Source: Isoptericola sp. AK164
GTDB lineage: Bacteria > Actinomycetota > Actinomycetes > Actinomycetales > Cellulomonadaceae
NCBI RefSeq assembly: GCF_029643425.1
Contig: NZ_CP119106.1
Span: 682,001-746,000 of the forward strand
DNA length: 64,000 nt
Direction: 5' to 3'
Position 1 is the first letter of the stretch; every line of letters starts with the position of its first letter. Below are positions 29,995 through 39,527 of the stretch, piece by piece. Below the pieces are notes generated by a model, which searched no databases, was not told the origin of the DNA, and saw only the letters and a list, made by a program, of their open reading frames with translations. The translations under genes and the position numbers were made by a program.

Positions 29995-30933
29995 TCAGGG
30001 TTCGAGGTCCACGGTAGCCGGTGCGGCGGCGGCCAGACGCGTCGCCCGGGACTGGCGCACCCCGTCCACGGTGAGCACCACGAGCGCCACCCACACCAGC
30101 ACGAACCCGGCCCAGCGCACCGGCGGCATGTGCTCGCCGAACACCAGCAGGCCCAGCAGGAACTGCAGGAACGGCGTCAGGTACTGCAGCATGCCCACGA
30201 CCGACAGGGGCAGACGTCGGGCCGCCGCGGAGAAGAGGAGCAGCGGCAGGCCGGTCACGACGCCGCACGAGACGAGCAGCAGGGCGTGCCCCACGCCCTG
30301 GGTGGAGAAGGTGCCCACGCCGGTGGCGGCCAGCCACCCGAGGTAGCCGAGGGCGAGCGGCGTGGCTACCGCCGTCTCGGCCGCCAGGCCCGGCAGGGCG
30401 CCGACGCCGCGCCCGACCCGGTTCTTGACCAGCGAGTACAGGCCGAACGCCCCGGCCAGCACCAGCGAGATCCAGGGGATGCCGCCCACGCCGGTCGAGA
30501 GCACGACGACGGCGGCGCCCCCCAGCCCGAGCGCCATCCACTGCGCCGGGCGCAGGCGTTCGCGCAGCACGACGACGCCGAGGGCGACGGTCAGCAGCGG
30601 GTTGATGAAGTAGCCCAGGGCGGCGTCCAGGACGTGCCCGGTCAGGACCGCGTAGACGTAGGTGGTCCAGTTGACGATGATCAGCGCCGACGCGAGGGTC
30701 AGCAGCCCCATCGTGCGCGGCCGGCGCAGGACGGCCAGGAACGAGCCCAGGCTCCGGGTCGCCGCGAGCAGCACCACGCAGAACACCAGCGACCACACGA
30801 TGCGGTGGGCGATGATCTCGAGGGCGCCGGCCGGCTCGAGCAGGGGGAAGAAGAGGGGCATCGCGCCCCACAGGAGGAACGCGGAGAGCCCGAGCGGCAG
30901 GCCCCAGCGGTCCGTGGCGGCAGGAGGGGTCAC
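29995..30933 (-). CDS. rarD: RarD, EamA-family drug/metabolite transporter
   Basis: 312 aa with about ten hydrophobic helices in two EamA repeats. The N-terminal GLPLGLSAFLLWGAMPLFFP and EIIAHRIVWSLVF motifs are typical of RarD (chloramphenicol-sensitive protein family), as is GYFINPLLTVALGVVVL in the middle. The transported compound is unknown. It lies 24 bp downstream of yajQ on the same strand and is probably an independent unit. Confidence 0.9.
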   Translation of the reverse strand: MTPPAATDRWGLPLGLSAFLLWGAMPLFFPLLEPAGALEIIAHRIVWSLVFCVVLLAATRSLGSFLAVLRRPRTMGLLTLASALIIVNWTTYVYAVLTGHVLDAALGYFINPLLTVALGVVVLRERLRPAQWMALGLGGAAVVVLSTGVGGIPWISLVLAGAFGLYSLVKNRVGRGVGALPGLAAETAVATPLALGYLGWLAATGVGTFSTQGVGHALLLVSCGVVTGLPLLLFSAAARRLPLSVVGMLQYLTPFLQFLLGLLVFGEHMPPVRWAGFVLVWVALVVLTVDGVRQSRATRLAAAAPATVDLEP

Positions 30934-31058
30934 GACCCGAGACTAGACCTCGCGGCAGGGCCCGGCCCGGAGGGTGATCAGGGCCACGTCCGACGGATTT
31001 CCACCCAGGGCCTTCGACGGCTATGGTTGTCTCCGCGAGTTCGTCCGCGAACTCACCC

Positions 31059-31140
31059 GGCAGGTTGCCCGAGCGGCCAAAGGGAGCTGACTGTAAATCA
31101 GCCGTCATCGACTTCGGGGGTTCGAATCCCTCACCTGCCA
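31059..31140 (+). tRNA. tRNA-Tyr (GTA)
   Basis: The 7-bp acceptor GGCAGGT pairs with ACCTGCC, the anticodon loop is ctGTAaa, and there is a long class II variable arm, as expected for bacterial tRNA-Tyr. A GTTCGAATC T-loop is present. The 3' CCA is not encoded. It is the first of three clustered tRNAs upstream of rpmG. Confidence 0.96.
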
Positions 31141-31256
31141 CCGCGAGGCCCGGTCTCACCCTCGGTGAGGTCGGCCATCGCTCGGGGAAGGCTCCCGTGC
31201 GGCACCGCGACCCGGATTTCCTCCGGGCCCACGGATCCGTGTAGAGTCTTCCCCGC

Positions 31257-31329
31257 GCCCCGATAGCTCAGTCGGTAGAGCATCTCCATGGTAAGGAGAA
31301 GGTCAAGGGTTCGATTCCCTTTCGGGGCT
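31257..31329 (+). tRNA. tRNA-Thr (GGT)
   Basis: The acceptor GCCCCGA pairs with TCGGGGC. The anticodon stem TCTCC/GGAGA encloses the loop atGGTaa, giving anticodon GGT. The T-arm AGGGTTCGATTCCCT is normal. No CCA is encoded. This tRNA reads ACC and ACT codons. Confidence 0.96.
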
Positions 31330-31393
31330 CTGTGTGACGTGCGCGGGATCGTCGTCCGAACGGTCGGTCCGACGGTCCCGCGTTGTCACGCGC

Positions 31394-31470
31394 GGCGGGG
31401 TAGCTCAGCTGGTCAGAGCGCACGACTCATAATCGTGAGGTCGCGGGTTCGAGCCCCGCCCTCGCTACCA
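31394..31470 (+). tRNA. tRNA-Met (CAT), elongator type
   Basis: The acceptor GGCGGGG pairs with CCTCGCT (two G-U pairs); the anticodon stem CACGA/TCGTG encloses ctCATaa. The anticodon stem lacks the three G-C pairs of initiator tRNA, so this is an elongator Met tRNA; a lysidine-modified tRNA-Ile2 is the other possibility. CCA is encoded. It lies 87 bp upstream of rpmG, with which it may be co-transcribed. Confidence 0.93.
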
Positions 31471-31557
31471 ACACATAGCACGCGGTCCGACGGCCGGCGT
31501 CGGACCACATCCGTGACGCACGTAGCGCCTTCCGGGGGCGCGAGAGGTGAAGACCCC

Positions 31558-31728
31558 ATGGCTGCCAAGAGCGCTGACGTCCGCCCGAAGATCACGCTGG
31601 CCTGCGTGGACTGCAAGGAGCGGAACTACATCACGAAGAAGAACCGCCGGAACAACCCGGACCGCCTCGAGATGGCGAAGTTCTGCCCGCGTTGCGGCAA
31701 GCACACCGCGCACCGCGAGACCCGCTGA
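31558..31728 (+). CDS. rpmG: 50S ribosomal protein L33 (zinc-binding form)
   Basis: 56 aa. Two CxxC pairs, CVDC and CPRC, would bind zinc, so this is the C+ form of L33. The internal [20 protein letters not shown] is diagnostic. Actinobacteria often hold a zinc-free L33 paralogue elsewhere, regulated by Zur. It is followed by the hadA-like gene after 26 bp, the same order as in mycobacteria. Confidence 0.97.
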   Translation: MAAKSADVRPKITLACVDCKERNYITKKNRRNNPDRLEMAKFCPRCGKHTAHRETR

Positions 31729-31754
31729 ACCGGTCCCGAGCGAGACTGTCCGAC

Positions 31755-32228
31755 GTGGCGACCGCCGTCGATCCCGCGTTCGCCGGGCGTGAGTACCCGG
31801 CCACCGCGCCGTACTCGGTCGGCCGCGAGAAGATCCGCGAGTTCGCCGTCGCCGTCGGAGCCTCCCACCCCGCGCACCACGACCTCGTGGCAGCGCGGGG
31901 TCTCGGCTATCCGGACCTCGTCGCGCCGCCGACGTTCGCCGTCGTGATCGCCCAGCGCGCCGAGCAGCAGTACGTGGCCGACCCCGACGCCGGGATCGAC
32001 TTCTCGCGGGTCGTGCACGCCGACGAGACGTTCACCCACCACCGCCCGATCGTGGCCGGTGACGAGCTGGCGACGGTGCTGCACGTCGACTCGGTGACGC
32101 AGCGTGCCGGCATCTCCATGGTGACCACGCGCTGCGAGCTGTTCGCCGTCGACGCCGAGGGCGGCGATCCGGGCGAGCACGTCGCGACCGTCACCTCGAG
32201 CCTCGTCGTCCGCGGGGAGGACTCCTGA
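31755..32228 (+). CDS. HadA-like MaoC-N hot-dog dehydratase subunit
   Basis: 157 aa from GTG 31755 (GACGTGGCGACC); an upstream frame overlaps rpmG and is rejected. It is a FAS1-type dehydratase-N (MaoC_dehydrat_N) hot-dog domain: PYSVGREKIREFAVAVGA and VHADETFTHHRPIVAGDEL are typical. The mycobacterial homologue HadA pairs with HadB to dehydrate 3-hydroxyacyl-ACP. A taxon of this kind would not make mycolates, so the physiological substrate is uncertain. Its TGA overlaps the ATG of the next gene by 1 bp. Confidence 0.85.
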   Translation: MATAVDPAFAGREYPATAPYSVGREKIREFAVAVGASHPAHHDLVAARGLGYPDLVAPPTFAVVIAQRAEQQYVADPDAGIDFSRVVHADETFTHHRPIVAGDELATVLHVDSVTQRAGISMVTTRCELFAVDAEGGDPGEHVATVTSSLVVRGEDS

Positions 32229-32653
32229 TGGCCCGTCCGCAGCTCGCCGACCTGACCGTCGGGGACGTCGTCGCCACCCGCACCGTCGAGATCGACCGTG
32301 CCGCGCTGGTCCGTTACGCCGGCGCCAGCGGTGACTTCAACCCCATCCACTGGGACGAGCGGTTCGCCACCGAGGTCGGGCTGCCCGGGGTGATCGCCCA
32401 CGGCATGTGCACGATGGGTACCGTCGTCGACGTCGTGACCGACTGGGTCGGGGACCCGGGCGCGATCGTGCGGTACGGCACCCGCTTCACCAAGCCCGTC
32501 CCGGTGCCCGCCGGTGGGGCGGCCGCCGTCGAGGTGACGGCCACCGTCGGTGCGGTCGACGCCGACGCCGGGACCGCCCGGATCGACCTGACCGTGACGC
32601 ACGAGGGCACCAAGGTCCTCGGTCGTACGCAGGTCCTCGTCCGCCTCTCCTGA
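32228..32653 (+). CDS. HadB-like MaoC dehydratase subunit (catalytic)
   Basis: 141 aa. The catalytic hydratase-2 motif of the MaoC family is present as YAGASGDFNPIHWDERFA (Asp and His in the DFNPIH segment). It begins with ARPQLADLTVGDVVATRTVE. It presumably forms a heterodimer with the preceding HadA-like subunit, as in mycobacterial HadAB. This is the last conserved gene before the accessory block. Confidence 0.9.
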   Translation: MARPQLADLTVGDVVATRTVEIDRAALVRYAGASGDFNPIHWDERFATEVGLPGVIAHGMCTMGTVVDVVTDWVGDPGAIVRYGTRFTKPVPVPAGGAAAVEVTATVGAVDADAGTARIDLTVTHEGTKVLGRTQVLVRLS

Positions 32654-32692
32654 CCGGCCCTCGGTCCTCAGGTCACGTCGTGGTCACAGCCC

Positions 32693-32740
32693 TTCACACC
32701 GGTTGGTGACACGAGTAATCTACGTCTGGTAGCGCTCCCA
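32693..32740 (+). promoter_or_regulatory. Promoter with a CebR-like operator
   Basis: TTCACA (32693-32698) and TAATCT (32716-32721) make a -35/-10 pair with 17-bp spacing. TGGTAGCGCTCCCA (32727-32740) matches the CebR/CelR operator TGGGAGCGCTCCCA at 13 of 14 positions and lies over the expected start site. CebR-type LacI repressors release this site on binding cellobiose, so the next gene is probably induced by cellulose breakdown products. Confidence 0.7.
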
Positions 32741-32773
32741 ACGCCGGGGGCCCGATCATCGAAGGAGATGCTC

Positions 32774-34228
32774 ATGCCACGACCCCGCACCGCCCCCGCC
32801 CCCGCCGACGGGCTGCTCGCCCGCGCCGCGGACGACCGGATCGCCGCCGTCTCGCGCCGCGGCGTGCTCATCGCCGGTGCTGCCGGGGCGCTCACGCTGG
32901 CCTCCGGTGCCGAGGCCTGGGCGAGCCGGACGGCGCTCGCCACGACCCCGCGGACCGCGACCTCCGCCGTCGGCTCCGTCGAGCGGGCGCACTCGTTCCT
33001 CGGGGCGATGACCGACGCCTACCCCGAGGTCAACACCGGGCCGCGCATGGCCCAGTCCTACGCCGACCAGCTCGGGCTGTTCTCGACCGCGTTCGTCTAC
33101 GACGTCGCGCTGACGATCTGCGCCTCCCTCGCCGGCGGCCACGTGGCCCGTGCCGCCACCCTGGCCGACGGGCTGCTGTTCGCCCAGCAGCACGACCCCG
33201 CCTACGACGACGGCCGGCTGCGGCAGGGCTACAACACCGGTCCGTACACCTTCTACGACGGCTCGCCCCAGCCGTACGGCCTCGAGCTGCCCGACGGCAC
33301 CGCCAACATCGGCTGGCAGTTCGGTTTCCTCGGCACGGCCGTGGGCGACATGGCCTGGCCGGGCATCGCCCTGCTGCACACCTTCAGCGCCACCGGGGAC
33401 CCCCGGTACCTCGACGGCGCGGTGCGCATCGGGGAGTGGATCCTCGACAACACGTGGTCCGAGCGCCCGCTCGGCGGGTTCTCCTTCGGCGTCGACGGCG
33501 GCAACAACCCGATCCCCAACGGGTCGACCGAGCACAACATCGACTGCGTCGCGTTCTTCCGCCAGCTCGAGGCCCTCGCCGGCGGCGACCGCTGGCGCCG
33601 TGCGCAGGAGCACGCCCGCGCGTTCGTCGACCTCGTGTGGGACCGCGAGGGCGGCTTCTTCTACACCGGCACGAACGACGGCGTGGAGATCAACCGCGAC
33701 CCGCTGCCCCTCGACCCCGCGACGTGGGGCTGGCTGGCGCTGCAGGCCGAGCGGTACGGGCGCTCGGTCGACTGGGCGGCCTCCGACCTGGCGACGACCG
33801 ACGTCGCCGGCGAGGGGAACTCGCAGCTGCCCGGCGACGTGACGATCTCCGGGGTGACCTTCTCCAGCGCGAGCCTGGAGTCCACGGCGTCCTACAACGG
33901 GCTGCCCGTGCATCCGGACGGCGTCTGGCTCGAGGGGACCGGCCAGCTCGCCTGCGCCATGGCGGACCGGGGCCGCGGCTCGCGCGACGGGCGCCGGGCG
34001 GCCGGTCTGCTCGCCCAGATCCGGCGGACGCAGGACCTCGTCGGTGCGGGCCAGACCGTGGGCGGCACGCCGCTGCCGGACCGGTCCGGCGTCGTCGCCG
34101 CCTCCAGCCTCATCGACACCGGGTTCGGGTTCGGCTACTTCCAGATCCAGCACACCGGCGCGACGTCCTGGTACGTCATGGCGGCCGAGGGTGTGAACCC
34201 GCTGCAGGTCGGCGGTCTCGGCGTCTGA
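32774..34228 (+). CDS. Tat-exported (alpha/alpha)6-toroid-like enzyme, probable glycan-active
   Basis: 484 aa from ATG 32774, chosen because GAAGGAG lies six bases upstream; an in-frame ATG six bases earlier sits too close. A twin-arginine signal (SRRGVLIAGAAGALTLASGA) spans residues 28-48. The mature part contains repeated aromatic helix motifs (GYNTGPYTFYDGS, NIGWQFGFLG, EHNIDCVAFF, GVWLEGTGQLACAM) that resemble six-hairpin glycosidase-like proteins. No known GH family was recognised and catalytic acids cannot be assigned. The CebR-like box upstream and the export signal suggest a secreted polysaccharide-acting enzyme. Confidence 0.65.
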   Translation: MPRPRTAPAPADGLLARAADDRIAAVSRRGVLIAGAAGALTLASGAEAWASRTALATTPRTATSAVGSVERAHSFLGAMTDAYPEVNTGPRMAQSYADQLGLFSTAFVYDVALTICASLAGGHVARAATLADGLLFAQQHDPAYDDGRLRQGYNTGPYTFYDGSPQPYGLELPDGTANIGWQFGFLGTAVGDMAWPGIALLHTFSATGDPRYLDGAVRIGEWILDNTWSERPLGGFSFGVDGGNNPIPNGSTEHNIDCVAFFRQLEALAGGDRWRRAQEHARAFVDLVWDREGGFFYTGTNDGVEINRDPLPLDPATWGWLALQAERYGRSVDWAASDLATTDVAGEGNSQLPGDVTISGVTFSSASLESTASYNGLPVHPDGVWLEGTGQLACAMADRGRGSRDGRRAAGLLAQIRRTQDLVGAGQTVGGTPLPDRSGVVAASSLIDTGFGFGYFQIQHTGATSWYVMAAEGVNPLQVGGLGV

Positions 34229-34265
34229 CCTGACCACCGCTCCCCCCCGCCCCGTCCCGCCCCCG

Positions 34266-34329
34266 CGCTGTGGGCATGAAATCTGCAGGTCTCCGACCAG
34301 GAGTACCTGCAGATCTCATGCCCACAGCG
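34266..34329. repeat. Near-perfect long hairpin between the exported enzyme and thiC
   Basis: Arms 34266-34290 and 34305-34329 pair over 24 of 25 positions, and CTCC/GGAG inside the loop (34291-34294, 34300-34303) extends the stem past one bulged T. No T-run follows. It lies 37 bp after the end of the exported-enzyme gene, so it may terminate that transcript, or it may be a palindromic insertion. It shows no resemblance to the GTGAACGCGA repeats. Confidence 0.7.
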
Positions 34330-34362
34330 GCGTGCGCGGCCGGCGTGCTACGTTGCGGGTGA

Positions 34363-36219
<1,857 letters not shown>

Positions 36220-36250
36220 GCGCGGTAGTCGCCGTCGGCGCAGCCGTGCC

Positions 36251-36438
36251 GAGGTAGGCAACTTCCCCACGAGGTAGGCATCCCTCCGGCCAGGTAGGCC
36301 AGGGTCCCGCGAGGTAGGCAACTTCTCCGCGAGGTAGCACGCGATCCGTGCTACCTCGCGGAGAAGTTGCCTACGTCGTCGCCGTTCTGCCTACCTGGCC
36401 TGGAAGTTGCCTACCTGGCCGAGGTGTTGCCTACCTCG
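36251..36438. repeat. 20-bp-periodic repeat array, siderophore operon left side (five direct, five inverted)
   Basis: GAGGTAGGC-type units start at 36251, 36271, 36291, 36311 and 36331, exactly 20 bp apart; CTACCT units in inverted orientation start at 36351, 36371, 36391, 36411 and 36431, also 20 bp apart. The 11-nt remainder of each unit varies. At the centre, arms 36314-36341 and 36347-36374 form a perfect 28-bp stem with a 5-nt loop. This array fills most of the 357-bp gap between thiC and desA; the rest holds the iron box. Confidence 0.85.
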
Positions 36439-36524
36439 CGAGGCGTCGCGGGGCGTCGCAGGGCGCCCTCGTGATCCCGGGTCTCGGATGGTGGCGCCGA
36501 GGTGGACAGAGAACTTAGGCCTGT

Positions 36525-36543
36525 CTAAGTTAGGCGAGCCTGC
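36525..36543. promoter_or_regulatory. Iron box (IdeR/DmdR-type) upstream of desA
   Basis: The 19-bp site matches TTAGGTTAGGCTCACCTAA at 12 of 19 positions, including the central GTTAGGC and CCT strings. A second AACTTAGGC half-site lies immediately upstream (36512-36520). It is 33 bp upstream of the desA GTG. Iron-loaded IdeR/DmdR1 repressors bind such boxes and switch off siderophore synthesis when iron is plentiful. Confidence 0.8.
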
Positions 36544-36576
36544 CCTGCCTACCCATCCCTCGAGGAGCGCCCGGAC

Positions 36577-38142
36577 GTGTCCACCACTCCGCCCGACACG
36601 CGGTCGACGCGCGTCGACACCCTGCTGCGCGGTGCCACCGCGGGTGCCTACGCCCGCACGGTCCGCCGCGTCGTCGACGACGTCGCCTCCCGGTTCGCCG
36701 CGGTCACCCAGCCCTGGAGCGGTGCGAGCCGCCGTGAGCTGACCGAGCTCGTCGACCGCGTCGACCTCGACGGCCCCGGCATCGGCACCGACGACGCCCT
36801 GCACGAGACCGCCGACCTGTACGCCAGCCACGCGGTCTGGTTCCACGACCCCGGCTACGCCGCGCACCTCAACTGCCCCGTGGCGATCCCCGCCGTCGGC
36901 GCCGAGGCCATGCTCGCGGCGATCAACACCTCGGTGGACACCTACGACCAGTCCACCGTCGCCACCCTCATGGAGCGGCGGCTGGTCGCCTGGACCACCG
37001 CCCGGATCGGGTTCGCCGCCGGCGACGGCGTCTTCACCTCGGGCGGCACGCAGTCCAACCTGCACGCCCTGCTCGCCGCCCGCGAGCGTGCCCTGACCGA
37101 CCCCGACGGCGCCCGCCTGACCGGAGCCGACCGCGCCGAGCGTCAGGGCCGGTTGCGGATCCTGGCCACCGCCGCCAGCCACTTCTCCGTGGCGAAGTCC
37201 GCGATGATCCTCGGCCTGGCCGACGACGCCGTGGTCCCGGTCGCCACCGACGCCGACGGCCGGATGGACCCCGCCGCCCTCACCGAGGCGCTCGCGGCCA
37301 CCGCCCGGACCGGCGGCGTCGCCATGGCGGTCGTCGCCACGGCCGGCACCACCGACCGGGGCACGATCGACCCCCTGGCCCGGATCGCGGAGCGGTGCGA
37401 CGCGGCCGACGTGTGGCTGCACGTCGACGCGGCCTACGGCGGCGGTCTGCTCGTGTCCCCGACCCGTCGGCACCTGCTCGCGGGCATCGAGCGGGCGCGC
37501 AGCGTGACCGTCGACTTCCACAAGACCTTCTTCCAGCCGGTCTCGGCCAGCGCGGTCCTGGTCCGCGACCCGGCGGACCTGGCACGCACGGCCTGGCACG
37601 CCGACTACCTCAACCCGGTCGAGGACTCCGCCGAGATCAACCAGGTCGACCGCTCGCTGCAGACCACCCGCCGCTTCGACGCCCTCAAGCTGTGGACGAC
37701 GCTGCGCGCGATCGGCCCGGACGGCATCGGCGCGATGCTCGACGCCGTGTGCGACCTGGCCGCCGCCGTGCACGCCGACCTGTCCGACGACCCGGAGCTG
37801 CACCTGGTCTGCGGCACCGACCTGTCGACGGTGATCTTCCGCTACCAGCCCGACGGCGTCACCGACGCCGAGGCGGACGCCCTGGTCCCCGCCGTGCGCC
37901 GGGTGCTGTTCGACTCCGGCCGGGCTGGCGTCGCCAAGACCGTCGTCGGCGGCCGGCCCTGCCTCAAGCTCACCCTGCTCAACCCCGAGGTCACCCTCGA
38001 CGACGTGCGCCGGGTGCTGAACCTGGTCCGCGACGCCGCCCACGGGATCCTCGCCGGCCGGGAGCTGGCGGACCTGACCGCACCGCCCTGCCGGGACGTC
38101 CACCCGCACCTGCAGCGCACCTCCGAGGGGGAGCCCCGATGA
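36577..38142 (+). CDS. desA: PLP-dependent lysine decarboxylase DesA (desferrioxamine pathway)
   Basis: 521 aa from GTG 36577. Group II decarboxylase fold with the PLP lysine (residue 316) in VDFHKTFFQPVSAS; HVDAAYGGGLL holds the cofactor-contacting aspartate and FTSGGTQSNLHALLAARE the phosphate-binding loop. In des clusters DesA decarboxylates lysine to cadaverine; 2,4-diaminobutyrate decarboxylase is the other family member, excluded here by the following N-hydroxylase and NIS synthetase genes. First gene of an overlapping five-gene unit. Confidence 0.88.
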   Translation: MSTTPPDTRSTRVDTLLRGATAGAYARTVRRVVDDVASRFAAVTQPWSGASRRELTELVDRVDLDGPGIGTDDALHETADLYASHAVWFHDPGYAAHLNCPVAIPAVGAEAMLAAINTSVDTYDQSTVATLMERRLVAWTTARIGFAAGDGVFTSGGTQSNLHALLAARERALTDPDGARLTGADRAERQGRLRILATAASHFSVAKSAMILGLADDAVVPVATDADGRMDPAALTEALAATARTGGVAMAVVATAGTTDRGTIDPLARIAERCDAADVWLHVDAAYGGGLLVSPTRRHLLAGIERARSVTVDFHKTFFQPVSASAVLVRDPADLARTAWHADYLNPVEDSAEINQVDRSLQTTRRFDALKLWTTLRAIGPDGIGAMLDAVCDLAAAVHADLSDDPELHLVCGTDLSTVIFRYQPDGVTDAEADALVPAVRRVLFDSGRAGVAKTVVGGRPCLKLTLLNPEVTLDDVRRVLNLVRDAAHGILAGRELADLTAPPCRDVHPHLQRTSEGEPR

Positions 38143-39527
38143 GCACCTACGACGTCGTCGGCATCGGCATCGGCCCCTTCAACCTCGGCCTCGCGGCGCT
38201 CGCCGACCCCCTGGAGGACGTGGACGCCGTCTTCCTGGACCAGCGTCCCGGCTTCTCCTGGCACGCGGGCATGATGCTCGAGGGCGCCACGATCCAGGTG
38301 CCGTTCCTGGCCGACCTGGTCACCATGGCCGACCCGACCTCGCCGTACTCGTTCCTGGCGTTCCTCAAGGAGACCGGGCGGCTCTACCCCTTCTACATCC
38401 GCGAGTCGTTCTACCCGCTGCGGGCCGAGTACGACGAGTACTGCCGCTGGGTCGCGGCCCGGCTGGACACCCTGCGCTGGGGGCGGCGCGTCGTCGCGGT
38501 CGAGCACGACGCCGCGAGCGACACCTACCTCGTCACCGCGGAGGTCGCCGACGACGACGGAGTCAACCGCGAGCAGTACCGGACCCGCCACGTGGTGCTC
38601 GGCGTCGGCACGTCGCCGCGCCTGCCGTCCCCGCTCGCCGACCTGGCCGAGGAGGCCGCCGGGACCTCGGGCGCCGGACCGGTGGTCCACACCGCCGACT
38701 ACCTCAGCCGCCGCGACGCCCTGCAGGCCTCCGGCGCGGTGACGGTCGTGGGATCGGGCCAGTCCGCGGCCGAGGTCTACCGCGACCTGCTCGAGGACGC
38801 CGGCACCTACCGGCTGGACTGGGTGACCCGCTCGCCGCGGTTCTTCCCGATGGAGTACACCAAGCTGACCCTCGAGATGACGTCCCCGGAGTACACGGCG
38901 CACTTCCACGGGCTGCCGACCGAGCTGCGTGACCTGGTGGGCCGCGAGCAGCGCAGCCTGTACAAGGGGATCAGCGGCGACCTGGTCGACGACATCTACG
39001 ACACGCTGTACCGGCGCACGGCCCTGGGCCGCGAGGTCCCCACGACCCTGCTCACCGACACCGAGGTGGTCGCCGCCCGCGCGGAGCGGGCCGACGACGG
39101 CGGGACGGAGTACGTGCTGACCCTGCGGCACGGACAGCTCGGGACGACGGCGGAGCACCGCACCCGCGCCGTCGTCGCGGCGACGGGGTACGCGGCGGGA
39201 GTGCCCGCGCTGCTCGACCCGGTGCGCGACCGCCTGCTCCTGGACGACCAGGGCCGGTTCGCCGCGACCCAGGACTACACCGTGAGCTCCGACGCCCGGA
39301 TCCACACCCTCAACGGCGAGGAACACTCGCACGGCATCACCGCGCCGGACCTGGGCTTCGGCCCGTGGCGCAACTCCGTGGTGCTCGCCAAGGTCACCGG
39401 TCGCGAGCCGTACCCGATCGAGCGACGGATCGCGTTCCAGCAGTTCGGTCTGCCGGGCGGGATGCCCGTGCCCGACGGCGGTGCCCCGGCCGGGACCGCG
39501 CGCACCGCACCGGAGGGCGCCCGGTGA
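38139..39527 (+). CDS. desB: Cadaverine N-hydroxylase DesB (L-lysine/L-ornithine monooxygenase family)
   Basis: 462 aa from ATG 38139, overlapping desA by 4 bp. DVVGIGIGPFNLGLAAL is the FAD motif at the N-terminus, VVGSGQSAAEVYRDLL binds NADPH, and VVAATGYAAGVPALL is the ATGY signature of N-hydroxylating monooxygenases. The enzyme would hydroxylate the free amine of cadaverine, using NADPH and oxygen. A longer upstream frame is a shadow of desA. Confidence 0.92.
   Translation: MSTYDVVGIGIGPFNLGLAALADPLEDVDAVFLDQRPGFSWHAGMMLEGATIQVPFLADLVTMADPTSPYSFLAFLKETGRLYPFYIRESFYPLRAEYDEYCRWVAARLDTLRWGRRVVAVEHDAASDTYLVTAEVADDDGVNREQYRTRHVVLGVGTSPRLPSPLADLAEEAAGTSGAGPVVHTADYLSRRDALQASGAVTVVGSGQSAAEVYRDLLEDAGTYRLDWVTRSPRFFPMEYTKLTLEMTSPEYTAHFHGLPTELRDLVGREQRSLYKGISGDLVDDIYDTLYRRTALGREVPTTLLTDTEVVAARAERADDGGTEYVLTLRHGQLGTTAEHRTRAVVAATGYAAGVPALLDPVRDRLLLDDQGRFAATQDYTVSSDARIHTLNGEEHSHGITAPDLGFGPWRNSVVLAKVTGREPYPIERRIAFQQFGLPGGMPVPDGGAPAGTARTAPEGAR

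Noticed and set aside
31394-31470. Initiator tRNA-fMet
   Set aside because: The anticodon stem lacks the three consecutive G-C pairs of initiators and the first acceptor pair can form.
36577-38142. DesA as 2,4-diaminobutyrate decarboxylase
   Set aside because: The family cannot separate them by motif alone, but the following N-hydroxylase and NIS synthetase match the cadaverine-based desferrioxamine pathway.
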